A DNA stretch of 64,000 bases from Artocarpus heterophyllus. Its lineage: Eukaryota; Streptophyta; Magnoliopsida; Rosales; Moraceae. The notes beneath the pieces were generated by a model, which saw only the letters and a list, made by a program, of their open reading frames with translations, was not told the origin of the DNA and did no database searches. The stretch covers positions 62,001 through 126,000 of the forward strand of contig JAJQZP010000046.1 of assembly GCA_025403435.1 (NCBI GenBank). The letters run 5' to 3'. Of this stretch, positions 44,260 to 58,585 are shown piece by piece. Position 1 is the stretch's first letter; every line of letters begins with the position of its first letter. The position numbers and the translations under genes are program-made.

Positions 44260-46225
44260 TGTGACACCCGTTATTCTCCTAACGGGTATTGAGGTAATTA
44301 AATTAATTTTTAATGTATAAAAAAAATTGCTTCATTTAAATTTATTTTATAATATTTATTTTTATCTATTTTTAAATTTTCTAAAATTCTCCTATATTTA
44401 TTTAGTATGATTACTAAAAAGCCTTAGAACTTCTAATAAATCTCAAAAATGTCATATTGGCATTATATGTGTTAAAGTCTTTAGATGAGACATAAGGATA
44501 TCTTTTCCAACTACTCTTGACCCTCATTTTCTTTATTTCCTCCGTGACATGCTTCAACATGTCTCCTCTATAATTGTTTTTATCACTTCTCTTCAAAGAC
44601 TTCATCTTTTCTTCCTTTCTCTTCCACGGTTCCCACACTCTTCTTCTTATTTCTTTGCTGAAGCAAAATACTTAGAGAACTTCTTCAAGGCAGCCATAAA
44701 AATCAGCCACCATCACCTCCATTTGAGCAAGAATTTCAGTCATTCCGAAGTAAAGGAACCTGTTTTGAAGCCATTTCAAGCTTCCAACTAACCATAATCC
44801 GAGGTTAGAATCTTATGAACAAATTTAGTCTTTCATTTATAAATTTTCTTTTATACTAAAGGATTATTCAAATTTGCGTTCTTAAACCTAAGTATATGTT
44901 TGTTGCTATTTTGGAGCATATGTATGAAGTCTAAGTGTATATGCCCTAGACAGAAAATTTATATTGTTAAACTTTGTAATACCTCTATGGGCAGTGGTTA
45001 TTTCTTGAAATTCTAAGATTAAATTAAAATAAATTTTATGAATGTAGTTGTATGTTGTGCTTTAGTTTTAATTGTCCTTATGCACGCCTTAGGATCAAGG
45101 GAGTATGGAGCTAACGTTAATTGATTCCAGGATTAAGAGACTGTTGATAAGCTTAAAAGGTAGGGATTCTATTACTCATCTTTTGTGAGGTTTTTATAGA
45201 ATTAAAATTGATTGTTTTGCCGCAATATATATATATCTATGTTGAACTGATATTATATGTGTATCACATATGAAACTATGACATGGACTCGTCTTGTATT
45301 GTACGGCGAGGAACATAATGAATTGACACATGTTATAAATTGAGAAGCATGGTTAGGAAAATTAACTCTATTAATAATGATTTAATATAGAGAAATTGTG
45401 AGACATGAAAAGGGCGACGGTTACGTCCTTGGGCATGAATACCCTAAAAGGTAAAGTAGGGGGAAGGCGATGACGCTTCCTTGGGTTGAAAGTCCCAGAA
45501 CACACTGTACAGGAATCGATTTGGTGAGGACTCGGGGCTTGATGTCCCCTCACCGGAACACCCTTGGAATGTTTATAGGGTGATCAAGTGCGCCCATTTG
45601 GGTTTCGATGAGTTGAGTGATACTCAATTTAACATGGATACCTAGGAACAATGATGATTGGTAATATTTGTATAAATGTGTAATTATGACACTTGGTAAT
45701 GATTAACTACGGTATCCATAAGATGTGATCATAATAAACCTCATAATCTGGAATATGATGTAACTTACTAACCATGCAGATTTTAATGTGGTAATGATAG
45801 AGGTGAGTAATGGCTTTCTCTACTGAGCATAGTGTTGCTCATTCCCTTATGTTTATATCTTTTCAGGACTCACTAAGTGTGAGGTGGCTACGAGAAATAT
45901 AGTTGAGGAAGCGATGTAACTATATTACATTGGGACTGCTCAATTGTAAAGAATGTTCTTCATGATAATGTAAGCATCAATTGTTACTTTCTGTGACTGT
46001 AATTATAATGTGTTGAGGGTTAAAATGATGATGACAACAGTTTATATTATTAAATTTAAGGTGCTACATTAAAACTGTGGTTTATTTGTCGTTTATATTT
46101 TTATTTTTGAGTTGAGAGTTTTCATTTAAGTCCCGGGTAAATTTTAATTTTTAAGGTTTTACTTTTATTATTTATTTTTATTTTATCTCATTAAAAACTG
46201 TTAACCCCCATATAGGGGCGTTACA
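44260..46225 (+). repeat. 3' LTR, young element copy 2
   Basis: 1966 bp, with no difference from the 5' LTR noticed by eye. Confidence 0.95.
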
Positions 46226-46230
46226 GGCCA

Positions 46231-47110
46231 GTAACTTTTTTTTTCTTTTTTTTTTTTTCAAAAAAAAGAAAGATGAGAATGGCCAAATGTAATGTTATAC
46301 AACATGACAGCATTTGCTTTTGTGGCATGTTTTATGCCTTGCTGTAACTTCTAAAACTCTCCAAAATAGTTCGCCATGTCAGTCTCTCTCTGCTTTTCCT
46401 TTTATATTCTATTTTCTATAAATTGAATAGTTGACAAACATTTCTAAGATTAGTACGTAGAGTTTTATTTGATCTGGTTTTTGCATGGTATTGATACGAA
46501 GATTATTAATGCAGCACAAGCTTCCTTGAATGTAAAGACAGACAGATGTTGGGGACTAATTTGCAAGGAAATTAATGACATGGGTTGTTTTTGTTTTAGT
46601 TAAAATATTGAGAACAACAATGGTGGTGAAGAGAGGACTTGTTGCATGTGGTGGGGAAGAAAAGGAAAAATAATAATAATTTCGAGTGACGATACAATAG
46701 GTGACGAATTGATAAAAGAGTATTAGTGTGATACTTTTGTTTGCACGTGATATGTATGGCTTTCTTTATTTCTTTCTCTCTTTTCTTTATCAACTGCATA
46801 AGTTTTGCATTTTTTTATGTTTGTAATTATCCTATAATATAATGTATTTGTGATTCTTTTGCATTTCGTGACTTCCTTTTGGTGATTGCTCTAATTAGTA
46901 TTCATGATCAGTCCAATTCAAAGAGTTTAAAAGGGTTTGAATTATAATTAGTTGAAATTCAATTTTTACCAGACAAAATATAACAAAGTTAGTTTTCGAA
47001 TTACATTCTTAAACAGCTTAATAGTACATTGGATATATAACAATTTTTGTATCACTCAATATTGAAATCAATAATGGCGCAAGAGCTCTTATGCTAAAGT
47101 TTTGAGGAGT

Positions 47111-47148
<38 letters not shown>

Positions 47149-50100
47149 TATATTATATACACAGACGCGGATAAACATATGTAGTTGAAAATTTTAAACA
47201 GAGTTTAGAAAAAGAAGTACTCGTGAAAATTACCGTCCGGACCTACCCTATCTAAAAACCAGACAACAACCAACCTTTTTACATGATAAAGTAAGAGATA
47301 ACAAAGTAAGGAAACTATAGAGGGAAAGCCTTATATATTTGTCTTAGAATGTGTCTGTATCCGTGTCAGTTTGTGGTGTGAGAAGTGCAAAGACAATATT
47401 CTTTTATAAAAATGAAAAGAAAAAAACGAAACACATAAATTGCCCATAGAAGACCCTAGACCCTAAGTGTGGCCTGCACTTCTTGTGGGGAAAATCTCTT
47501 ACACTGCTTACCGCGTTTTGCACAAAAATATATAATAATGTCTTTCTTTTCTTTTCTTTTCTATTTTTTTTACAGAGATTTTCAAAACCGCGTTGACTCT
47601 TTCACTCTCTGCCTTGACTCTCAAAGCCAAAGGTGGGCTACAGTTTGCCACTTACCAAGTTTCACGTCTGCTTCTCACTACTCTCAACCTTGTTAAAATA
47701 AATAAATAAATAACTCAATTATGAAACAAGGAACAAAAAATTCAGAGAATCGTATCATGAGCACCTTTTTAAATGGTGAAAAGTACTTCTTTTTCTCTTA
47801 ATTAGTAGTAGTACTGGACCACATTATATGTCTGTAAACTAGCTTTTAGTGAAAGAGAAGGTGTAAATATTTTAAGGCACAAGGCGACAACGCTAGAGTA
47901 AGACCTCCCCCATATATAAAGGTCAATACTATACAGTATATACTTACATTTGTGTATGTATATATATATATGTATGTATGTGTATTTACATATCTGTCCC
48001 ATTCTTTTAGTGGGGAAGGTTCCTGTTCTAGTCAGATTGCAGAGTTTGATTATTGGTTTTTTTTTTTTTTTGTACATCTTTATGCCGATAAAATGCAACT
48101 TATTTTACTCTGCAACAACAGAAATACAAAGATATATATACGTTGAACTAATCATGACTCTGGCATATGAATACACATGGAAAGTCAGAGGAAAAACAAA
48201 AATTAAAATAAAAGTAGAAAGGGTATACACGGCCAGAACTTATACAGAAGTAGCTATAATGATCCTTCCAATGAATCTTGCACATCTTTTTGATGAGGAT
48301 GACATTTTTGAATTTTGAAGCTCTTGTACTTTGGTTTTCTGTCCTTATGCAAGTATGAATTAACATCATACATATATATACACATACAAAGACTACACTG
48401 CCCCTTAAAAGATTATCATATATGTAAAAGTGAGATAATACTAAGTTTATTTATTTTATATAATAATTTAAAAAGTGTGATAAATAAGAATTTTATTTAT
48501 GTTAAACTAGTGTTACATTTTTTTCAACGTTATTTCTTTTTTTAGTAGAAATGAACCCAATGTGGCCCCTTCTTAAGGCCTTAATACCACCCCACCTTTC
48601 TTAACCACTAGGCAAGCCCCAGTGGTGTATTTTTACACGTTATTGTTACATGGAATATATGTATCTATATATGCACTCGAATTGCTTAGCTGACCTCAGT
48701 CAGTAAAATGAACAAAGAAGATATTAATGATTAATGTTCATTCATTAAGTATCTAATGAAAAAATAATGGTTTTGTTGTTGGGAAAAGACTAAATTATAG
48801 AAATGAGGCTCAATATGGAGAGTAGTGTTTGACTTGGATCTCGGTGAGTTTCCATGGACTGCTTAAGATCTCAAGCTCTTATCATGTGCTCTCACATGGA
48901 CAGCCGTTTTTTTCACAAAGTGGACAAAGATTTAAGGGTAAGGTTATGGTTTTATTTAGAAATATTCTACCTACTACCAAAGCTGTTCCCATATAATGCT
49001 AACGTGTTACGGTTCTTCTAAACAAGAGAATCTCAGTTATCTTGATCTTCTGTCAAAAGTAAACGTGATCTACTCATCTTAGAGAGAGGGAGAACTTTGT
49101 TTGATTACTCTTTATGCTTCCACATATATTTATTAATCAATGGTTCAACTATTGTCAAGCTTGTCAAGTTGTTGAGAAGATAGTGCACTAATCGACCTTG
49201 ATTCATTATAGTGAAGTTTTATAGTGGCTGAAAGTGTGATTTTCTCACCTATTTAAACCTCATTGTTTCTGTCATAACTGAATTTTTACGGTGCTAATTA
49301 AAAAGTGGACGTAAATACCACATTAATGGTGGATCATTATAAGTCTTAAAGTGTTTTTATTTATTTATTTTTCCTACTATTTGATTGCCATCAGTAGTAT
49401 ATGGAATTAGAGCGCCTAACTTGATAAAAACTTTTGTAATGCCATTCACGATTAGACTGATAGTAACATTCAAAAATTATCTTTCGGCAACAAGAAGACA
49501 TAGTAAATGTCAAGATATATAATGATCAACCACATCTTAACCCTTTGCTGCTGCTTTGATTGCGCCTGCCATATTGGCCATACAACCAAAGCTGATATCA
49601 TGATTGAAAAAACTTCCCACATGGTCCTATTACGACTAAGAAACAAAAAGCACGTTTTTCCAACATTCATGAGCTTTTACAACTCTCTATATTATTCCAC
49701 CGAAATTATATGTAGGAATACCACGCCGAGGCCAATCGTGTTTGCACATAAAGAAAGCAACATTCTGAAAAGTCAAAAGGTTTTATTAAAAAAAAAAAAA
49801 TCGGCAAAATTTTATCATTTATTATTTTTTTTAAAAAAAAATTGATGAATATTATTTATCAGGTGATCAAGATACAAGTTGCGTTCTGGATAGGAATGAA
49901 TCTTAGATAAAAACTTTTTGTATTTTTGCATGACAGGGCTGGGCTGATAAAGACTTGATATACTCTAAGGAATAACGTTATTTATATCAGTATTACCTAA
50001 ATGATTATGAAAGAAATGTGGATGTATACACACACACACACACATTTGCATATATGATCTGTATAATCTATATCCAATATTGCATTATAGAAATTGGAAA

Positions 50101-53100
50101 ACCTACCAAAAGTGATGATTTTGTCCAATGAAAATCATATTATATAACAAGTGCACTACCACATATAATCATGATATACTCGGTAGTGCATGAATATCAA
50201 CTTTATGAATTGCGCCAAAAGCAGAAAGTTCAACATGCATAATGGATAAAAGAAGGATTGGTAGGTAAGAAATAGATCGGTCACAATACACAGACAGCTA
50301 AGAAGATAGAGATACTTTCTTAGTTGAACTGATAAACAAACTGATCAAAAAACAAATTTCGTTGAAAACGTGATCATAAAAATCCAAAAAACCATGATCT
50401 AGAGGCTGTAATTAATTATTAATTAGGGTGATCAAATCTTCTTGTTAGTCTACTGATTTAAGCTCAAAGCATGCATTAACGTCATAGACAATCCGAATAA
50501 TAGAAGAGAATCTCAATTAATCATTTGATCATCATTATTCACATCTCTGAAGAGTTTCATAGAAAGGATAATACTAGCTTAATTATATCCATTGTTGTGA
50601 TTTTCCCTAAGCACATTATTACTTGTTCGCCTATGTGAACATGACGTTAATCCAACGTATGCCATCAATTTATAATATCTTCACCTTGGCTTATTTTCTT
50701 GTGTATTGCTTAGATGCTTTTTCATTTGTTTGTTTATTTACTTTCCAATTTTCTTCTTTTGCTCATCCGACGTGTGAGTGGACCCTAATTTCTTTTTTAA
50801 TGCATGTCATGATAATGCGTGGAGCCGAAGTACCACTTGAGGATCACAGAATATAATATCACACATGATGATCAATGGGGAAATTCGGCCGGTCCAAAAA
50901 CAATGAAAATTCAATTAAAAAAAAAAAAAATAGATATGCGAACTTCCTTAAAGGTATCTGTTTTGCACTTGAAGCTCCATTGGCATTCCTTGCCAAATAA
51001 GTATTAATAGGGAAATTTTTAATTTATTAATTAAATACAAGATTTGTTATATTGTTGACCATATAAGAAAAACTCAAAAGTTCATTTCTCAATTATAAAT
51101 TCTAGACAAATCAGCATCAAGATTATTTGTTATACAAATTTGATAAATTAATGACTTTAGATTGCACATTTGACGATGAATTTTCAAAAACAGTTGTTAA
51201 ATGTGAAGCTTTTAATCGTGGTTTTTGACGCTTAAATTGAATGATGGCTGAGGGACGGAGGCAGGGAGGGGGGACCTTTTCTCACTTATTAATCTTCTCC
51301 CCGTAAATTTATAAATTTTCTCCCCCTTTTATAATTTAAAGCACTCTTTCTTTCTTCTTCCCTGAAAAAAACCTAAATTCCCCCTCCACAATCCTTCCTT
51401 CTCAGCCATTCTCTAATTCCTCTCCTTTCAAATCTTAGAGTTATCCCAAATCTCCCCCTCTCTAAATTCATTTTCTCTTTCCCACTGCTCACTCCCTCAA
51501 GTACCATGGCATCATTATGGCCTAGACTCCAAGACTAAGCCACCACCATTGTCATGACCCAACTATTGTATCTACCGTCACCACCATAATCTGAGTCCTT
51601 TTTATTTTCGGCGTTAATTTGGTTTTGTTTAGTATTTTGTTAGATTTGGGGTCTGTTTTTTATTTTATTTTTTGTCTAAATCTACATATGGGGATTTCTT
51701 TGTTTGAATTTATGGTCTTGGATTTGGAATATTTGCGTGATGATGTTAAGAGTGAGTATTTTTTCTTTTAATTGTTACTTGGGTAATGTGATAAAATTGA
51801 TAGTTTTTGTGTTTTCTATATAATTTAAATAAATTGTTGTCTGTGCTAAGAAATATTATTTTGGTTAATTAAATGATTTTTTCAAAATTTGGCAGCACAT
51901 TAGTTGATACTTGTTTTAGTACAAGGCATTACCTAAGGCCTAAGCCCATTATTCCATTCTCTAACATAAATGGGAACACTCGTAAGAAGTGATTTTGTGG
52001 GCCATAATATACATAAATATTTTAATATGTATTTTCCGCAATATGTTTTCTTTCATAAATTTTATATTTATGAACAATTAATTAGTATTACGCAAGTATA
52101 CTCTAGAGACTGAGTTGGTAGTCATTCGACTTCTGTAAAAAAAGGTTTAAAACTTTTAAATAAATATATATTTTTCTATAAATGTTTACAATAAATATAC
52201 ATAAATTTTCTAATAAGAAACTATAGTAATAATTAAATTTAAAAATATTTTTAAATTATTATTTTAATTTAAGAAAGTTAATAAAAGAATAGTTTTTAAG
52301 AAATTAATATGCTAATTTTAAAAGGTTGAGTTTTGACAAGTTATTGTTACGTTAGTTTCTACAAAAATAAGTTTCCTGAAATTATATTACGTTTTAAATA
52401 AAAAAATTTCTGCAAATCTAAGTACCTGATCTTAAAGTATGTTTAAGTATTAAGATTATATAGTTAAGTAATGGCCACATATGTACGGTCATTACAAATC
52501 ATGCAATTTGTGTCAATCGTATTAGGATGGTCAATCTTAAAATCATGTCAACTTGTTATCGACCTAAACTTATTTATAGTAAATGTAAACCTTCTAACTT
52601 CATGCGGGTTGTAAGTAGTGTTGTTGTGTCATGATCCAAATTACCACCCTAGCCTCAATCCTACTCTCAAATCTAAAAAAGCAAAGTCTTCTAAGCTTTA
52701 AAGTCTGTCTTTGAAGTTCTTAGAAATCCAAAACTAGATAGGATCAAACTTTTGCTTATGGACCCTTTCTAGTAAGTCTGAAGTTTAGCTCTGTGGTCAA
52801 GTTGAGTTCGTCTCTGGAGTAAACTTACTATTACAATCTATGGCCTTATTCAATACCTAATCCATAATCCAAAGTTTTGATCTCTCTAAGTTCTAAGGTC
52901 ATTCCTTAGGGCTCTTAGAAACTCACCGTTCTTTGGAATGTCTTGGTTTGGATCGTTTCTAAATTTTCTTGTTATCCGTCTTTGAAGTCACCAATGTTTT
53001 ATCTTCGACGTCATTTTGATCTATTTTTGGAGAAAGTTTAGTGATAACCACAAGTGTATTTTCCTCTTCTAAAGAGAAAGATTAGTGATAACCACAAGTG

Positions 53101-53814
53101 TATTTTCCTCTTCCAAAGAGTGACCTACCCACTCTTCATTAAATATTTAGTTACTCCTACTATTTTTTTATTTAGTAGAAATTGTTCATTTAAAATTAAC
53201 TACAAGAAGGTTCTGTTGTTTTAATTGTTAGATTAACTTTTTGTAAGTCTAATCAATAGAAGATACCAATAACGTATTGTATGCCATAAATTTTTAACAG
53301 GACAATCATATATTAGATTGTGGAAAAGTTAATATAATATAACAGTTTACACAACAATGTCCACCGACCATAAAAAAGCACAATTTCTATCGTAGAAATT
53401 TTCTAAGAAATAATAGTAAAAATGAGATTTTTATAATAAGGTACAAAAAAACAGTGCACTAGTAGGTTATGTTTTAAACAATTAAATCTATCAAATTTCA
53501 TCAATTTTATATTTTTATTTTAACATAATTTTATGTGGACTAGATATTCAATAACATACACCCATATATACTCTATGAAAAGAGCTCCTAGAAAGAAAAA
53601 AAGAAAAAAAAAAGAAGCCTTTTTAATGCAAAGCTTTGATATTGACTTGAAATCATAAATTGCATTGTTTGAGACATTTTTTGAGAGTTCGTCTTATTGT
53701 CAAGTACATTCCCCGTCATCTTCGAAAGTTTACACATGCATTTCCTTTTTATATCGTCATAATAAATCAAATCTTCAAATCAACAACTACTTCCATAAAA
53801 TAGTGTTCGATGCA
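46231..53814. other. Long gene-poor spacer
   Basis: No supportable gene. Contents: a poly-T/poly-A stretch and a second GATGAGAATGGCCA (46272-46285) matching the left flank of copy 2; an AT microsatellite at 47117-47152; an AC run at 50029-50043; a C/T-rich stretch at 51290-51500 that looks like a 5' UTR but leads only to an 11-codon reading frame; and a 44-bp doublet at 53035-53120. The part around 50637-50690 resembles 57887-57935 downstream of copy D, so the C/D duplication included 3' flanking DNA. ORFs at 47950-48318 and 49507-49845 lack coding character. Confidence 0.5.
53035..53120. repeat. 44-bp tandem doublet
   Basis: TTAGTGATAACCACAAGTGT followed by ATTTTCCTCTTCYAAAGAG occurs twice in a row with one or two differences. 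Confidence 0.85.
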
Positions 53815-55862
53815 TCAATCCGCTACAGTCCAAGTCATATCATTCTCAAAAATCCAATGGCAAACCTCGATTTGACCCGGACCCGAACCCGAAGCAAGGA
53901 AGGCTCCATGGGTGGGGCTCCATGCAGAGGTGTCCAAGTGACATACAGCAACTCCATGGTTGATCTTGACCTTCGTATTCAGGTCAAGTATATCCGTTTC
54001 ATAAACCCGGACCTTAGGTACAGAGTGGCAATAATACACTAGGTAAGGAAACAGGCTCTGGTGAAATGATACTGACTGCGCAACTTTCCCACCGTTATTC
54101 CCGTTGACCGAACCAATCAGGATGTTCTTCCTCGACCCATTGATGTTCTCTGTTGACCGAACCACAATGTTGTGACCCAACCCCGACGTGGCCAAGTCGA
54201 TCACATCCTCAGCTGAGGAAACACAACGTTTCGTCTCGCCCTTGCTCGGCGCTCTCTCGCATTCCTCGAATGTGTCCACCATCGTGCTCTCTATCGCAAA
54301 GCCATCACGGGCATGAAAAATCTTCTTGAGCTCGTTGATTTTCGAGGACGAACACGGTAATTTCGAGCTAATTGCCCGGGGCAAAAATGACCTTTTAGGC
54401 ATTTTACTCTAATATCAGGCATGGGCATGACAGCCCCTGTCTTCATCATAGACTCTCTAAAGAATTTACCAGGCTCAACTGTCCTTCTTACCATACTGCC
54501 ACTGACCGCCATTGACGTCTTCTCCTCCGTTGCCGTCGCAGACTTCTTGTGGGTGACATTGTAGGTAGCGAACGTGACGCCTTTTTTGTCCTTGGTGTAC
54601 TCCCTGAAGTTATTGATGTCACTGTAGACCTTGAACCCGATCGACTGCCCCGTCAAACCCCCCTTGCGTAGCTCGTGAAATTGTCCTCGCCGAAACTGAA
54701 CGACTCACCATAATTGGCAAAATGACGACCTCGTTCTTCGAATTCTTGGCGTAGAAATCGAAAGAATCCTGTCCTTGACCGGAACTATCTCTGTAAGACT
54801 TGAATTCCTCCACCGTCCCGTCGCCGCCGTCTCCGTAGTTGATGAAAGCGGTCTTCTCAAGGCTGCTGTTCCCGTAGAGTTTAAACGAGTCTTTCCCCCG
54901 ACTACCGCTCTCGCTGTAGCTGGTGAACCCAGTCCCCATTACATTCGCCCCCGTGCCGTAGCTGTCAAAATCGTTCGCTGCTCCATTCCCTTTCTTGGAG
55001 TAGCTCGCGAATATCTGCTCTACGAAGTTTGCCTGGTCGCTGTAGCTCTTGAAGCTCTGCTTCCTTCCTCCGGATCCTTCCGAGTAGGAGGTGCAATAGA
55101 GTTTCGGAACGTTCGCCGACTCGGCGTACTTCTTGAACTTGCCGGTTCCTTTGGTGGAGCCGGTCCCGTGGGTGTTGAACTTCTGGTCCACTCCGTTGGC
55201 GCTGGGGCCGTAGTTATCGAACCGGTCGTCGTGGTTTTTCGATCCGCGGCTGTACCTCCTGAACAAGTCTATCTGATAGCTGGCGCCGTTGTAGTTCCCA
55301 AACGAGTTGGCTCCGCCGTGGCGGTCGGATTCGTAGTTGGTGAAGTTCTGGCTAACGTAGGAGGAGAATGTCGAGTCGTTGACGTGATTCGCGAGGCTCT
55401 GCCCGAATTCTGGAGAGCAGAGGAGGTTCGCGCAGGAGCAGAACTCAGGGAGGCGCGTGGACAGCGCGTTCTCGCTGCGAGCTTCGCGAAAACCGCCGAG
55501 TCGACGGCACTGAGAGGCGAGGCTTTAGAGAGGAAAACGACAATGGCTTGTTCAAGTCGTTTTGGATCTGTTTGTTCCAGTAACAAATCAAATGGGCCTT
55601 CGGCGAAAATGGGCTTCTCTCTTCTCCGCCGCCGCCGATATCACCTGCATTAATCGTGAGCAAAAAAAAAAAAAAATGGTACATAAGTTGTACAAACTAA
55701 CACGTGTTAAAAATAAGAGGATCAAATGTTTTGTGATTAATAAAATTATTACGACAAAAAATGTTAAAGTATGACGGAGTTTGCATGGCTTACGTTGAGA
55801 GATGATAACAAGATGGAGAGGGGAAAGAGGAAAGCGATAAGGCCGGTTTGTTTGAGCCGCAT
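53815..55862 (-). pseudogene. PG1beta-like BURP-domain gene, copy C (frameshifted)
   Basis: Exon 1 (55794-55862, MRLKQTGLIAFLF and more hydrophobic residues, GTAAGC donor), the intron (55645-55793) and exon 2 (from 55644) are recognisable. Compared with copy D there are at least five indels: near 55531-55555, 55464-55478, 54717-54722, 54655-54666 and 54402. Most FxxY repeats and the BURP end (195 codons in one frame, MTWTVAD) are readable in separate frames. The first BURP cysteine is Phe (54064-54066), so even a repaired frame would lack one CH pair. Nearest relative is copy D. Confidence 0.9.
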
Positions 55863-55976
55863 AATGTGGTCATTTTTCTTTTCTTTTCTTCTTCTCTTTT
55901 TTTTTTTTAATTTTTTTTTATTTTTAATCAAGGGAGTGTCCTGGTGTGTTTGTTTGTCCTGCGGTCAGGATTAAGG

Positions 55977-55984
55977 AATTTATA
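55977..55984 (-). promoter_or_regulatory. TATA box of PG1beta copy C
   Basis: TATAAATT, 115 bp upstream of the ATG. Upstream, CATGCACGCGTTAAG (about 56039-56053) is shared with copy D. Confidence 0.6.
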
Positions 55985-56604
55985 CTGATCAAGTGGAGGG
56001 GAACTGGGGAGTCTCTCTTCGAGTCTTTCATCATTGCACATGCACGCGTTAAGTTTTTGACTATTTTAATTTATTAAAATGAATAATTTTTAAAATATGT
56101 TTAAACCATGTGAACCTTAAAAAGGAGACAATGTTTGGACTGTGGTTGTTTTGATAGGTTCAAAACTGTTTTTATGGTTTAAACTATCTTAAATTATTAT
56201 TTTATTAAATATTAATTTAAATTGCTTGTATGGTTTTAACTTGTTTAAAATCATGCGCCAAACGGCACATCGTCCTGTACTTAGCCGACGAGCAGGGTCA
56301 TGTTTTGGCTCTATTGACCGGGCCCGGTTTAGCGCCGCTTCTTTATTCAGGTCAGTTTCTGTTTACCTTTGAACCTGCATGTACCAAGCTTAATAGGACG
56401 ACCAGTATTTGCAGCACTTCTAATATTTCAGTACTTAATTATTATTCCCCTTTTCATGTTTGTAACCATCATGTAATATCTCTGTGAATTGTCTCGCATT
56501 TTATATTCGATACTCAAAAATCTAGCAAATTCATACTTGAAGAAGTATCACTAATTAAAAACACTAATTTCTTGATTATGCCCACGCACCACTACACGTA
56601 CCGT

Positions 56605-56960
56605 TTGTTTGGTGCATAAATTTGAAATGGCTTGGTTTAAAACAGTAGGTTTTAAACTTTGTGATATAAATAGTAATTTTAAACTGACGTTTAAAATATA
56701 AATATTTAAAACGAAAATAGTATCTTAAAATAAAAAATAATATTTAAGAAAACTATGGTTAAGAAGGAAAATGAGAATAGGAATTATTTTATGGTAGAAA
56801 ATGGTTCAAAACTGCTTAAATTTTAAAGGAGATAAAGTTTAGATTTTGACTATTGAAATTGGTTTAAAAACTGCCTAAATTATTATTTCATCAAACGCCT
56901 CAATTATTAGTCCATGATTTAAAACTACTCCATGTTTAAGAACCTACGTGCCAAACAAAA
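56605..56960. mobile_element. MITE relic
   Basis: Ends GTTTGTTTGGTGC and GCCAAACAAAAC are imperfect inverted repeats; the interior has repeated GGTTTAAAAC/TTTTAAACT motifs. No clear target duplication, and no coding. Confidence 0.35.
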
Positions 56961-58480
56961 CATTATTTTATTTCCACCCACAATGCTTAATTAATTATTT
57001 TTTGTCTCCTGACATTTATAACTTATTTTGACCACGTGGGAATAAAGAGGAGATTAGCAAATAGAAAATCGTAAAAACGAATCAATCAGTGTTCCTAATC
57101 GTCTTTCCCAATCCTATATGCGCGGAATCAAGATCTGCGGAATCGACTTTCCCATTTAAAAAACTTTAAATTGCTGTATTGACGAGTAGCATGAAATACG
57201 TGTGGGTAACACAAGTGTCCAATAATTGTTTAATGAGAATTAAACTCAAGTGAAGTTATCTCCAATATCCATTTTTAAGTTTTCATCAACATTCATGAAT
57301 AAATTTTCTGCCTGTCCTCTTCTTGATCTGTCTTGCTTTCCTTTTAAAGGCTTTTAGCCTTTTCTTTGGAAGATGATCTTCAAGATTTGATATTTTTGTT
57401 GATAAGTATATAATATTTCAAATATTATTGTTTATCAATTCAAAGTTTTCAACATTATTGTCGATCAAAATTATTAGTCCTTTTCAGATAAAGAACAAAA
57501 CTCGAATACTTGGCAGTTTTTTTTTATAATCCTCCCAGAACATCGTTCATCTTTTGAAGTGAGTGGTAAATTTCCTCTTGATTAACAAAAAGTAGTTCAA
57601 AAAATTTTCTTAACAAATAACGTGATGTTGATTTGTGAGAATATAGAATCCTAAAAAACGTAGAATCTTGATATTATATATTGGTCTATAGTACAAATCT
57701 TGTACTTACTTGAATATCAATTAGAAATTGCCCTCCTAGGCTTCTTAACGGCCATAACTATAATATTACTCTTTGAAGAAGGCGGATCAGAGTAACTTAA
57801 AAAGATTATTATTATTATTATACATAGACAAACTAGTTTATATTTTCTATTTTTTTTCTAAGCACACTAAACGTGCTCCAATACGGGAACATGACGTTGA
57901 TCCAACGTGTAATGCCATGTAATCATATCTTCACTTCTTCATATTTCCTTTTTTTTTTTAAAGATTCCGCAAGCTTTTTGTCTTTTGCAAAATAAATAAC
58001 CTACTTTTTTTTTTCCCTCAAAATAAGCACTTTCTTTTTTCTTTCGTTTACTCTGGTGGCTTTTGTTTTTATGGGCACTATGCTGCTTTTTCATTATTTT
58101 GTTTATTTATTTATTATTTTCTTATATGAAGTGTGGGTGGTCCCTTCATTCACTAGATTTTAGGAGCAAGATAATGTCTCGACCTTAAAGTATTTTCAAC
58201 TCATTCTCAATTTATTTGTAGGCAATATGAGACATTTATTCGCATAATGGAAGAAGTATTCTAGAACTAACAAAAAAAGTTTTGTTTCTTTTTTTTCCTT
58301 TTTTAACTGTTCGTGTTTGGCAACTATTTTACATTTTAACAAGTTGACTTCTTTGAATCCTTAGTAATAAGGATAACATGGCCATTTATTGTCACGGGAA
58401 GATATTGTTATAATTTATAAAATAAAGTTGCAATACGTATCAATTACGAGCTGAATTAAGTATTTCGATAAAACACAAAG

Positions 58481-58585
58481 GACCCGTTTGTTTTTATACT
58501 CGAATCACGGTTCGAATCATTTTGCTACAGTATTTTCTCTCACAAAAATTTAAATCTTCATTCAAATACTCGAACCAAACGAGCC
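58481..58585. mobile_element. Short MITE of about 105 bp
   Basis: Ends GACCCGTTTG and CAAACGAGCC are 8/10 inverted repeats, with ATACTCGAA and mirrored TACTCGAACC inside each end. CAAAG flanks both sides (58476-58480 and 58586-58590). Probably hAT-related. Confidence 0.5.

Larger units (their letters stand above)
38035..46225 (+). mobile_element. Non-autonomous LTR retrotransposon carrying NABP-like and LOG-like ORFs, copy 2
   Basis: 8191 bp with two LTRs of exactly 1966 bp, apparently identical to each other, and GGCCA target duplications (38030-38034 and 46226-46230). The interior (40001-44259) matches copy 1 nearly base for base and keeps both ORFs open. Its LTRs lack about 390 bp present in copy 1 (junction at a repeated TTATGAAT) and have an extra segment of about 75 bp near 38985-39080, so it belongs to a sub-family. 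Both insertions are recent and independent. Confidence 0.95.

Noticed and set aside
47950..48318. 122-codon ORF
   Set aside because: Built on AT/TG repeats and a poly-T run; no domain.
51290..51560. Possible gene start (C/T-rich 5' UTR then ATG)
   Set aside because: The ATG opens only 11 codons and no coding exon follows.
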